Program-made: the position numbers and the translations under genes
Shown: in pieces, positions 1-6,121 of the stretch
Position numbering within the stretch: the stretch's first letter is position 1
How the letters are laid out: every line of letters begins with the position of its first letter
From: Bacteroidia bacterium
GTDB lineage: Bacteria; Bacteroidota; Bacteroidia; Chitinophagales; Saprospiraceae
DNA: 9,622 nt
Assembly: GCA_030431945.1 (NCBI GenBank)
Contig: JAUIIF010000123.1
Coordinates: forward strand, 1-9,622
Direction of reading: 5' to 3'
Notes under the pieces: model-generated
Seen by the model: only the letters and a program-made list of their open reading frames with translations
Databases searched by the model: none
Told to the model about the DNA's origin: nothing

Positions 1-452
1 GTCATCAGCCGGCCAGTAACCGTGGTTGGGCTTGAGGGGGGCAACGCCTCTGCAAAAATCCGAGGATTGCGCAAGTAGCTTCCTCCCGGGCCAAAAGATA
101 GCCCAGGAAGCAAGGGCGCCACAACCTGACGTGGTTCAATAATGGTTTTACGAATGACCGTGTCGTACACCATGGTGGTTCGGATCACCACGGTATCCCG
201 CTCTTTGTTATTTATAATAATCGCGGCCTCCAGCCCGGCAATTTGTTGCCTGAGGGATGCATATTGCCAGATTACTCCACCTAACAACAACAGGATAGCC
301 AGGGCCAGCCATCGCCACCAAGCAGCTACAACGGGCTTTTCGGAGGTCCCAAGCCGCCGTTCCAGGCGGTTCCACTGCGCCTGATCATAAGGATGTTCTG
401 CGCCTCCCTCCAAAACTTTTTTTAAATGCTCTTCAAAGTAGTCTTGCTTCAT
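1..452 (-). CDS. Single-pass membrane protein coupled to the ECF sigma factor, probable anti-sigma-like protein (partial, C-terminus off the left edge)
   Basis: This frame stays open from the ATG at 452-450 to base 1, about 150 codons, so the C-terminus is missing. The start overlaps the sigma-factor stop in an ATGA junction, which implies translational coupling. Residues 1-35 are charged and predicted helical (FEEHLKKVLEGG, then AQWNRLERRL). Residues about 44-64 form one clear membrane segment (WWRWLALAILLLLGGVIWQ). A short coiled stretch follows (residues 65-76), then a beta-rich part with a repeated DTVVIR / DTVIRK pattern (86-103). This build is common in Bacteroidota proteins encoded directly after ECF sigma factors, where the cytoplasmic N-terminus is thought to hold the sigma factor. 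No zinc-binding anti-sigma motif (HxxxCxxC) is visible, so the anti-sigma role rests on position and topology. It could instead be a sigma-linked envelope protein with another job. Confidence 0.72.
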   Translation of the reverse strand, partial: MKQDYFEEHLKKVLEGGAEHPYDQAQWNRLERRLGTSEKPVVAAWWRWLALAILLLLGGVIWQYASLRQQIAGLEAAIIINNKERDTVVIRTTMVYDTVIRKTIIEPRQVVAPLLPGLSFGPGGSYLRNPRIFAEALPPSSPTTVTGRLM

Positions 453-988
453 AACCACTCTTTTTTAATACCCTCCCGGTCGGACAGGTACGTTTGTAAT
501 TTCTGCCGCGCCTTAGCGTAGTTAGATTTTGAAGTGCCCTCGGTAATCGACAATTTTTCCGCAATCTCGCGGTGCCGGTAGCCCTCAATGGCGTACAGGT
601 TAAAGACAAGCCGGTACGCCGGACTTAACTTATGAATGGCCGCCAGCACTTCCGCATATTTTAATTGTTCCCACCCATCATTGCTAACCGCCGTAGCCTC
701 TTTTTCAATTTCGGGTAAAGCGGCAAATTTCATTTTGTACCGGCGCAGGTAATCAATTGCTGCGTTGACCAGGACCCGCCTCAACCACGTTTTAAAAGGT
801 AAATCAGGATGGTAGGTATTGATTCCCCGAAACACATTGACAAAACCCTCCTGCAGAATATCCTCGGCCTCTTGCCGGTCACGGCCATACCTGAGGGCTA
901 CGTTCATTCCGTAGCTAAAGTAATGACGGTACAGCATTTCTTGTGCTTTACGACTGCCCTTTACGCAACCGTTTATAACAAACTTCAT
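449..988 (-). CDS. ECF-type RNA polymerase sigma factor
   Basis: This is a sigma-70 family sigma factor of the extracytoplasmic-function type, 179 residues from the preferred start. Region 2 spans roughly residues 17-83, with the core-binding and -10 recognition helices around AEDILQEGFVNVF (41-53) and FKTWLRRVLVNAAIDYLRR (65-83). Region 4 lies at about 113-168, with LSPAYRLVFNLYAIEG and a helix-turn-helix REIAEKLSITEGTSKSNYAKAR. There is no region 1 or 3, as usual for ECF factors. The frame can be extended to a GTG at 1009. The ATG at 988 is preferred because an AGGAGGAGG sequence lies 8 bases upstream of it and would otherwise be coding. The stop overlaps the next gene by 4 bases. The gene diverges from the cytochrome locus, which makes that locus a candidate target, but no promoter was identified to prove this. 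Confidence 0.93.
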   Translation of the reverse strand: MKFVINGCVKGSRKAQEMLYRHYFSYGMNVALRYGRDRQEAEDILQEGFVNVFRGINTYHPDLPFKTWLRRVLVNAAIDYLRRYKMKFAALPEIEKEATAVSNDGWEQLKYAEVLAAIHKLSPAYRLVFNLYAIEGYRHREIAEKLSITEGTSKSNYAKARQKLQTYLSDREGIKKEWL

Positions 989-1276
989 CCTGGTCTCCTC
1001 CTCCTGCACACGGTAGCGTTTTAGCCAAATACTAAGGGACCTCTACCAAAAGCATCGATATTTCCCTCCCTTGCCTCTACGGGCCGCCAGCGTAATTGGT
1101 TGCCAGGCCGCCAGCATAATCCTCAATTATTTTCTGTGGGCTACTGTAAGTCTCCAAAAGAAACAATACTGCGTCAGCTCAAATTCCTCCCGCAAAAATA
1201 TTTCTCATCCCCAGGCAACCAGTTTCCCGATTCCTCCGTACTGGGCAACACATGTTCAACCAATAAACATTTCCAG
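989..1276. promoter_or_regulatory. Divergent intergenic region between the sigma factor and the cytochrome operon
   Basis: These 288 bases separate the two divergent transcription units and must hold both promoters. The cytochrome frame remains open upstream to an ATG at 1100. The 59 residues this would add look non-coding: no family resemblance, two stray Cys, and they would bury the signal peptide in the interior. I found no well-spaced Bacteroidota -33/-7 promoter pair (TTG / TAnnTTTG) to commit to on either strand, and no clear operator palindrome. It is more AT-rich than the flanking genes, as expected for regulatory DNA. Confidence 0.5.
997..1005 (-). promoter_or_regulatory. Strong Shine-Dalgarno sequence of the sigma-factor gene
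   Basis: Read on the minus strand this is AGGAGGAGG, ending 8 bases before the ATG at 988. It decides the start codon: a GTG at 1009 in the same frame would place this ribosome-binding site inside the coding region. Most other starts in the window have no comparable purine tract, as is usual in Bacteroidota, so this one stands out. Confidence 0.7.
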
Positions 1277-2326
1277 GTGGGTAAAAAATCCTTTGTTCTT
1301 TATATTTTTCTTACCGCTGGCGTGTTCCTAGGTGCTGGCAAATCTCCTGATGGGCAGGAGAAAGATAATTCAATTTCGGCATGGACCCTGCAGAGTTCCG
1401 TCGCGGAAGTACTCCAAGAGCTTGGTGCAACTCCTGCCCTTCACCAAGTACCGTCGGCAACGGCTATGATTGAAAAAGGGCAAGAGATCGTCCTGACCGG
1501 CCGCACTACGGACACCGCCGGCAACCGTACGGCTTACGTCAGCAAGTATTTCTCTTGCACCTCCTGTCACAACATCAGCAAGGAAGACCCCGACCTCCGC
1601 TACAGTGACCCGGAGGCTCGCTTGGCCTACGTTAAGGAAAAAGGCTTACCCTTTTTACAGGGAACGACCTTTAGGGGCATCGTCAATCGGGAAACGTGGT
1701 ACAACGATGATTATGTAAAGAAGTACGGCGACGAAAAAATCAAACGGGCACACGGTGACCTGCGGGAAGCTATCCAGCTATGTGCCGTAGAGTGCTCACA
1801 GGGCCGTGCCATGGAAGATTGGGAAATTGAGGCTGTTTTATCTTATTTCTGGACCCTTGAATTCACCCTGGGTGACCTGGCCTTCTCCGCAGCCGACCTC
1901 AAGCGACTGAATGCCGATACCGCCCAGATAAATCCGGCCCTTACAGCAGCCTGGATAAAAAGCTTCTACCTGCAAAAATCACCAGCCCACTTTTATGATG
2001 CTCCCCCCGACAAAGCAATCGGTTACGCTGGTCTGGTGGGCAATCCTGAACGGGGGAAAGACCTTTACGCACTTAGTTGTCTGCACTGCCATCGGGAAGG
2101 TGGTGTCTCCCACTATCCCCTTGATGAGGGTCGGTTAAGCTTCCAACACCTGAAAAAAATGATTCCCAAGGACTCCCATTTCTCCCTCTACCAAATCGTG
2201 GCTTACGGCACCTACGCCATCCCTGGTCATCGCCCTTATATGCCGCATTATCCTGCCGAACGCATGAGTAAGCAACAGGTGGAAGACCTGCGGGCCTACG
2301 TAGAAATGATGGCCGCCAAAAAATAA
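1277..2326 (+). CDS. Secreted diheme cytochrome c
   Basis: This is an exported c-type cytochrome of 349 residues with two covalent haem sites. From the chosen GTG start (1277), residues 1-21 form a typical Sec signal (MGKKS, then FVLYIFLTAGVFLGA). The first haem motif is CTSCH at residues 94-98, with a likely Met ligand at 179 in GRAMEDWEIEAVLSYF, a classic cytochrome c C-terminal helix pattern. The second motif is CLHCH at 268-272, with Met322 in YMPHYP as likely ligand, followed by the helix QVEDLRAYVEMM. An unusual Cys pair, C169 and C173, lies between them and could form a disulfide. An in-frame ATG at 1100 would add 59 residues ahead of the signal peptide and is unlikely; there is no ATG between. 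It leads a tight plus-strand group, with the next gene 4 bases on. Its role should be periplasmic electron transfer; donor and acceptor cannot be read from the sequence. Confidence 0.87.
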   Translation: MGKKSFVLYIFLTAGVFLGAGKSPDGQEKDNSISAWTLQSSVAEVLQELGATPALHQVPSATAMIEKGQEIVLTGRTTDTAGNRTAYVSKYFSCTSCHNISKEDPDLRYSDPEARLAYVKEKGLPFLQGTTFRGIVNRETWYNDDYVKKYGDEKIKRAHGDLREAIQLCAVECSQGRAMEDWEIEAVLSYFWTLEFTLGDLAFSAADLKRLNADTAQINPALTAAWIKSFYLQKSPAHFYDAPPDKAIGYAGLVGNPERGKDLYALSCLHCHREGGVSHYPLDEGRLSFQHLKKMIPKDSHFSLYQIVAYGTYAIPGHRPYMPHYPAERMSKQQVEDLRAYVEMMAAKK

Positions 2327-2330
2327 TCCA

Positions 2331-3056
2331 ATGCAAAGAACAACCCTGACCCTTCTCGCTTTCCTGGCCAACTTGGTCCTTGCGGTCACCTCTTCCTGTA
2401 CCACCGATCCCGTCTTAATTAATGGTGGAGTCCCGGAGGAGCCTGGTGCCAATCAGGGCGAACCGCCCGTGCCCGGCCCGCCCTGTACTGACAATACCAT
2501 TTCGTTTAAAGAGCAGATTCTCCCGATTATGATTGCCTCCTGTGGCTACAGCGGCTGCCACAGTCAGGAAAGCCGGGAAGATGGCGTGGTACTGGTCGAT
2601 TACGCCAGTATCCGTCGCGAAGTACGCCCGGGCGATCCAAATGACAGCGACCTCTACGAGTCTATCACCGAAACCGGTGATGACATCATGCCCCCGCGGC
2701 CGGCCGCAGCGCTCTCCACCAGCCAACGCAACGCCATCAGAGACTGGATCCGCCAGGGCGCCAATGAGACGGATTGCGCTGTGCCCTGCACCCCTGAGAA
2801 CATCAATTTTTCCGCCGATATTCAACCGCTTATCCAGGACTACTGTGCCGGATGCCACGGCAATAACCACCAGGACGGCGGGGTCAATCTTTCCTCCCAC
2901 GCCGAAATCTTACGCTACGTAGCGGACGGATCGCTGGTCGGCTCCATGGAACACGCCATATCCTTTCTCCCCATGCCCCCCGCAGCCGTACGTATGCCGG
3001 CCTGCAAAGTGCTGCAGGTCAAAAACTGGATTGCTGCCGGTGCCCCCAACAATTAA
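2331..3056 (+). CDS. Cytochrome c-like lipoprotein with two haem-binding domains, one with a CX4CH motif
   Basis: This is a 241-residue exported lipoprotein built from two related haem domains. The N-terminus is a signal sequence ending in AVTSSC, with Cys23 as the likely lipidated residue; Thr at -3 makes the lipobox slightly weak. A Pro/Gly-rich linker (31-51) precedes domain 1 (about 57-149), which opens with ISFKEQILPIM and has the spaced motif CGYSGCH (71-77, CX4CH) and a probable Met ligand in IMPP (120). Domain 2 (about 158-241) opens with INFSADIQPLI and has CAGCH (172-176) and PMPP (Met215), ending in WIAAGAPNN. Both domains have the order haem motif, GGV-type turn, MPP, W-I-x-x-GA. 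Extra Cys at 52, 149, 153 and 225 could form disulfides. It lies 4 bases from each neighbour, so it is clearly in one operon with them. It likely passes electrons at the outer membrane. Confidence 0.85.
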   Translation: MQRTTLTLLAFLANLVLAVTSSCTTDPVLINGGVPEEPGANQGEPPVPGPPCTDNTISFKEQILPIMIASCGYSGCHSQESREDGVVLVDYASIRREVRPGDPNDSDLYESITETGDDIMPPRPAAALSTSQRNAIRDWIRQGANETDCAVPCTPENINFSADIQPLIQDYCAGCHGNNHQDGGVNLSSHAEILRYVADGSLVGSMEHAISFLPMPPAAVRMPACKVLQVKNWIAAGAPNN

Positions 3057-3060
3057 GCCA
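3026..3060 (+). repeat. Direct repeat copy 1, 3' end of haem lipoprotein gene plus stop codon
   Basis: This 35-base stretch covers codons for WIAAGAPNN, the TAA stop and the first bases after it. It matches 3407-3441 at 32 of 35 positions by eye. The match continues through the stop into the intergenic bases (AATTAAGCCA in both), so it is not explained by protein conservation alone. Confidence 0.85.
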
Positions 3061-3437
3061 TGCACCTGAAAATCACCACGCTTACCTTATTGATAATCGC
3101 CTTAGCCGGTTGTTACTACGATAATGAAGAAGACCTCTTCGTACCGGTTGCCGTTGGCGGAAATACCTGCGACAGCGTAGCTGTCACCTACACCACTTCT
3201 ATTGCCCCGATCATGACCAATTATTGTACCCGTTGTCACCGGACGGGGCGTACTGACGGCGGCGTTAATATAGCTGGCTACGCGCAGCTTTCCGTTTACG
3301 TCAATAGTGGTCAGTTACTCGGTGCCATTCGTCACGACCGTGGCTTTAGTCCCATGCCCAGCTCCGGAACCAGAATACCAGCTTGTGACCTGCAAAAAAT
3401 TACCACCTGGATTGCTGCAGGTGCTCCCAATAATTAA
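3060..3437 (+). CDS. Single-haem cytochrome c-like lipoprotein, paralogue of the upstream gene
   Basis: This 125-residue lipoprotein has a perfect lipobox, LAGC, with Cys18 as the lipidated residue after a hydrophobic signal (ITTLTLLIIALAG). The acidic segment after it (YYDNEEDLF) would act as a tether. One haem domain follows: TTSIAPIM, CTRCH at 56-60, TDGGVNIAGYAQL, a likely Met ligand in SPMPS (99), and the terminal WIAAGAPNN. This matches domain 2 of the preceding gene in order and wording, so the gene probably arose by tandem duplication of that domain. Cys37 and Cys109 occupy the same places as Cys in the upstream protein and may form a disulfide. The start lies 3 bases after the upstream stop, and the DUF5777 gene begins 7 bases downstream. 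Expected location is the outer membrane, facing the periplasm or the surface. Confidence 0.87.
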   Translation: MHLKITTLTLLIIALAGCYYDNEEDLFVPVAVGGNTCDSVAVTYTTSIAPIMTNYCTRCHRTGRTDGGVNIAGYAQLSVYVNSGQLLGAIRHDRGFSPMPSSGTRIPACDLQKITTWIAAGAPNN

Positions 3438-3441
3438 GCCA
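3407..3441 (+). repeat. Direct repeat copy 2, 3' end of second haem lipoprotein gene plus stop codon
   Basis: This is the partner of 3026-3060, with three differences in 35 bases, all at third codon positions. Just beyond it, both copies lead to an ATGCACC start (3060 in copy 1, 3454 in copy 2). In copy 2 a short stretch containing another ATG intervenes. Confidence 0.85.
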
Positions 3442-3444
3442 CCG

Positions 3445-4299
3445 ATGACCACAATGCACCCGCTGTTATTTGTACTGTTTTGTTTACTGAACTCCCCTGC
3501 TTTCCTGAAAGCGCAGGAGCAGGAATATGCTGGTAATCCCTTTCGGGGAACCCGCGTCATCAATGGTCATTCCATCGTCATGCTCCGTGAGGGAGAAATG
3601 GAAATGATCATCAACCATCGCTTTGGCAGATTGAATTCCGGAGCCGGCGAATTGTTTGGCCTAGACCAATCCAACGTACGTATCGGCCTCGATTATGGCC
3701 TTCGTGACTGGCTGAGTTTTGGAGCAGGACGCAGCTCCCTCGGTAAAGAATTTGATGGTTTCCTCAAACTGCGGCTCCTGCGTCAGGGTAAGGGAGGTGG
3801 TTGGCCCCTTTCCATTACCGGATTTGCTAGCAGCGCGTACAATTCTTCGGAGGTACTTGATCCCGCCAGACCGATTGTCCGCCAGAATCGCTTTGCTTTC
3901 ACTTATCAATTGCTTCTGGCCAGGAAGTTTTCCGAACGGTTGTCTCTACAGCTGACGCCGGCCCTCGTTCACTACAACCTGGTTGCCAGCCGTGACCTGA
4001 CCAACGATATTTTTTCCCTGGGTGCAGCCTTTCGCTACCAGGCTTCCAAAAACCTGGCCTTTACCGGAGAATTCTTTCAGCAGCTGGCCGGTCAGCTGCC
4101 CCTCGACGCGACCAATCCCCTTTCCATCGGGGTAGACATTAATACCGGCAGCCACGTTTTTCAGCTACACTTAACCAATAGTTCCGCCATGATTGAAAAG
4201 CAGTTCATTGGGGAAACAACGGGCAAAATTCTAAAGGGAGATGTTCATTTGGGTTTCAATATTGTCAGGACCTTTAAAGTGAAAGGTCGGCGGTATTGA
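3445..4299 (+). CDS. DUF5777 family outer-membrane beta-barrel protein
   Basis: This is a predicted barrel of 284 residues. Residues 1-24 are a Sec signal ending in FLKAQ-EQ. The mature part starts with alternating polar and hydrophobic strands, including MEMIINHRFGRLNSG (52-66), FGLDQSNVRIGLDYGLRDWL (71-90) and GFLKLRLLRQ. This wording, a HRFGRLN..LFGLD..N.R.G..YG..DWL pattern, is what I recognise as the DUF5777 family of Bacteroidota. It ends with VHLGFNIVRTFKVKGRRY, close to a C-terminal strand. The frame extends upstream to 3307 inside the previous gene. The start is the ATG at 3445 or the one at 3454; both keep the signal peptide intact. It is the last gene of the cytochrome group, 7 bases after the previous stop. 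DUF5777 has no established function; here it may hold or shelter the haem lipoproteins in the outer membrane (inference). Confidence 0.83.
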   Translation: MTTMHPLLFVLFCLLNSPAFLKAQEQEYAGNPFRGTRVINGHSIVMLREGEMEMIINHRFGRLNSGAGELFGLDQSNVRIGLDYGLRDWLSFGAGRSSLGKEFDGFLKLRLLRQGKGGGWPLSITGFASSAYNSSEVLDPARPIVRQNRFAFTYQLLLARKFSERLSLQLTPALVHYNLVASRDLTNDIFSLGAAFRYQASKNLAFTGEFFQQLAGQLPLDATNPLSIGVDINTGSHVFQLHLTNSSAMIEKQFIGETTGKILKGDVHLGFNIVRTFKVKGRRY

Positions 4300-4413
4300 G
4301 CCCTTGGTTCCCCAACCCTAATGTTTGGTTAAACTTATCACCTCATCTCGAATTTCCTCCGTCTGCCTAAGCTAACCACAAACAGGCATCGTTTAATTCG
4401 AAAAATCACCACC
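4300..4413 (+). promoter_or_regulatory. Intergenic region ahead of the thioredoxin-ApbE group, probable separate promoter
   Basis: This is the only gap above 100 bases inside the plus-strand redox run. TAATGTTTG at 4319-4327 resembles the Bacteroidota -7 element (TAnnTTTG) with one extra base, and a TTG lies at 4304-4306, but the spacing is too short for a standard promoter. A small GTTT-GGTT-AAAC inverted repeat (4323-4334) sits beside it. No convincing terminator follows the DUF5777 stop, so read-through from the cytochrome genes is possible. Confidence 0.3.
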
Positions 4414-4851
4414 ATGAAAATTGTCTTATCCATCAGCCTGGCCTTTTTATTCAGCCTGACACTTTCCGCCCAGGTTTGGTCAGCGGAGTATCCAGAGGCC
4501 CAGGCTACCGCAGCCACCACCGGAAAAAACGTAGTACTGGTCTTTGCGGGTTCTGACTGGTGTGCGCCCTGCATCCGTCTGGAACGGGAAATCTGGGCGG
4601 CGGAGGGCTTTGCGGAGCTGGCCGGGAAAGACTTCGTTTTCTACAAAGCCGACTTCCCCCGCAAGAAGGCCAATCAACTGCCGGAAGACGTCGCCCGCCA
4701 GAACGCCGAACTGGCGGAAAAATACAATACCATGGGTGCCTTTCCCCTCGTCGTTGTACTCACCCCGGCCGGGGACGTATTGGGCCAGACCGGTTATAAA
4801 AAAGTAACCCCTGCAGCGTACCTGAGCACCTTACAAAGCTTCGTGGAATGA
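4414..4851 (+). CDS. Secreted thioredoxin-fold protein (CAPC)
   Basis: This 145-residue exported protein has a thioredoxin fold. Residues 1-19 are a signal peptide (MKIVLSISLAFLFSLTLSA). The fold starts at KNVVLVFAGSDWC, and the active site is C50-A-P-C53, with the usual preceding Trp. The cis-proline is P111 in GAFPLVVVLTPAG, followed by a G-x-x-G turn and a final helix. The length suits the periplasmic thioredoxin_7 / DUF255-like class rather than a TlpA with a long insert. The segment KADFPRKKANQLPEDVARQNAEL is the usual loop before the core helix. The stop overlaps the ApbE start by 4 bases (ATGA), so translation is coupled. CAPC matches oxidoreductases that reduce disulfides. Plausible partners are the Cys tail of the DUF4266 lipoprotein or apocytochrome haem-site cysteines, neither shown here. 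Confidence 0.9.
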   Translation: MKIVLSISLAFLFSLTLSAQVWSAEYPEAQATAATTGKNVVLVFAGSDWCAPCIRLEREIWAAEGFAELAGKDFVFYKADFPRKKANQLPEDVARQNAELAEKYNTMGAFPLVVVLTPAGDVLGQTGYKKVTPAAYLSTLQSFVE

Positions 4852-5843
4852 GGTATTACGGGATCCTTTTTGTCTTAGGCTTTACTGGCGCATTAAGTGC
4901 CAAGCCAGCTATTTTTGAGCGAACGCTTCTGCTGATGGGCAGCCGGTTTGACCTAACGGTCGTAGCAGAGGGCGCGGACGCAGGAGCTAGGTACCTTGAA
5001 GAAGCCGTGCTTGAAATTCAGCGGATTGAACGGTTAATTTCCAGTTGGGACGTTAACTCTCAGACCTCCGCCATCAACCAGGCTGCCGGCGTACATCCGG
5101 TCAAAGTCGACCCCGAACTCTTTGCTCTGATCCAACGTACCGTTGGCCTTTCCCGGCTCACGGATGGTGCTTTTGACATAACCTACGCTTCCATGGATCG
5201 CCTCTGGCGCTATGACGGCTCCATGAAGGCCCTGCCCTCCGCTGAAGACATTCAGGAATCAGTAGCCAGGGTGGGCTTTCAAAAGATGGTCCTCGATGCT
5301 GCGGAAATGACCGTTTTCCTCCCCACTACCGGTATGAAGATTGGTTTTGGTGCCATTGGTAAAGGGTATGCTGCCGACCGGGCCAGAAGCAAGCTCCAGA
5401 CGATGGGGGTCTCCGCCGGCATCATTAATGCCTCCGGAGACTTAACGGCCTGGGGGCAGCAACCCGACGGCACTGACTGGCTTGTGGCCATTACCAACCC
5501 TCTCAACAAAGCTAAAGCCTTTGCCTGGTTACCGGTAGACGGGCGGGCAGTAGTCACTTCCGGCAACTACGAAAAATTTGTCCGTTTCAATGGCACCCGG
5601 TATGCCCACATCATTGACCCCCGCACGGGCTACCCAAGCACGGGCCTCATCAGCGTCACCATCTTTGCTCCCAAGGCAGAGCTGGCCGACGCACTGGCTA
5701 CGGCGGTCTTCGTCATGGGTGTCCGTACCGGCATCGATTTCATCAATCAGCTTCCCGCGGTGGATGTCGTCATCGTGGATGAGGCTAACAAGGTCCATAC
5801 CTCGGAAGGCATTAACCTGCAAACCACTGTTCAACATGATTAA
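4848..5843 (+). CDS. apbE: FAD:protein FMN transferase (ApbE family)
   Basis: ApbE moves FMN from FAD onto a Ser or Thr of exported target proteins, with Mg2+ as cofactor. This 331-residue copy has the family's usual length and all the key blocks. These are a signal peptide (1-18, ending ALSA), GSRFDL (31-36), GAFDIT (107-112), GAIGKGYAAD (168-177), ASGDL (195-199), TSGNYEKF (237-244) and HIIDPRTGYP (254-263). The metal site DALATA follows (281-286), with D281 and T285 as probable ligands. It should therefore be active, in the periplasm. The lipobox seen in some ApbE proteins is absent. It starts inside the thioredoxin stop codon and overlaps the next gene by 8 bases, so the three genes are tightly coupled. 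No standard target protein (FMN_bind domain, NqrC, RnfG) is encoded in this window, which raises the question of its substrate. Confidence 0.96.
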   Translation: MRYYGILFVLGFTGALSAKPAIFERTLLLMGSRFDLTVVAEGADAGARYLEEAVLEIQRIERLISSWDVNSQTSAINQAAGVHPVKVDPELFALIQRTVGLSRLTDGAFDITYASMDRLWRYDGSMKALPSAEDIQESVARVGFQKMVLDAAEMTVFLPTTGMKIGFGAIGKGYAADRARSKLQTMGVSAGIINASGDLTAWGQQPDGTDWLVAITNPLNKAKAFAWLPVDGRAVVTSGNYEKFVRFNGTRYAHIIDPRTGYPSTGLISVTIFAPKAELADALATAVFVMGVRTGIDFINQLPAVDVVIVDEANKVHTSEGINLQTTVQHD

Positions 5844-6060
5844 ACGAATTTTACTCGGCGGCTTCTTCTGCAGCTTACTGGCGGGGGGCCTTGCCTCCTG
5901 CGTAGCCGTAAAGGGCTACGAAATGGTGAATTTGAACGACCCGGATATGGTACTCTCGCCTTCCGGCCAGGAAGGCCAGCAGTCAATCTTTCAAAGCTAC
6001 CGGGAAGGCGCCTCAGGAGCCAACGGCGGTAAAACCGGAGGTGGCTGCGGCTGCAACTGA
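5836..6060 (+). CDS. DUF4266 small lipoprotein with Cys-Gly-Cys C-terminus
   Basis: This is a 74-residue lipoprotein. Residues 1-21 form the signal, with the lipobox LASC and Cys22 as the lipidated residue. The mature protein is only about 53 residues: VAVKGYEMVNLNDPDMVLS, a polar stretch, YREGASGANGG, and the tail GGGCGCN. This NLNDPDM plus glycine-rich GCGCN ending is the hallmark of DUF4266. The start at ATG 5836 lies inside the ApbE gene, with an 8-base overlap; the frame is open further upstream, but that part is antisense-quality sequence and would hide the signal peptide. Function is unknown. The two tail cysteines (71 and 73) are one residue apart at the extreme C-terminus, so they could bind a metal or be a thiol-redox site for the thioredoxin two genes upstream. 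Family membership is firm; the role is inference. Confidence 0.88.
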   Translation: MIKRILLGGFFCSLLAGGLASCVAVKGYEMVNLNDPDMVLSPSGQEGQQSIFQSYREGASGANGGKTGGGCGCN

Positions 6061-6121
6061 TTTGCCCCCTTGCCAACCCTAAGCCTACCCGGCCATCCCA
6101 TCAGCAGACAAGACCAACCGA

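Noticed and set aside
1128..1135. TATTTTCT as a -7 box for the cytochrome operon
   Set aside because: It matches TAnnTTTG poorly, and the nearest TTG (1100-1102) is 25 bases away instead of about 19-21.
2073..2900. Several long antisense open frames across the haem lipoprotein genes
   Set aside because: They lie on the opposite strand of genes with signal peptides, haem motifs and tight operon spacing, and their translations have no family pattern, so they are shadows of high-GC coding DNA.
4270..4287. ACCTTT-AAAGTG-AAAGGT hairpin near the end of the DUF5777 gene
   Set aside because: The 6-base stem lies inside the coding region before the stop and lacks a following T-run, so it is not a terminator.
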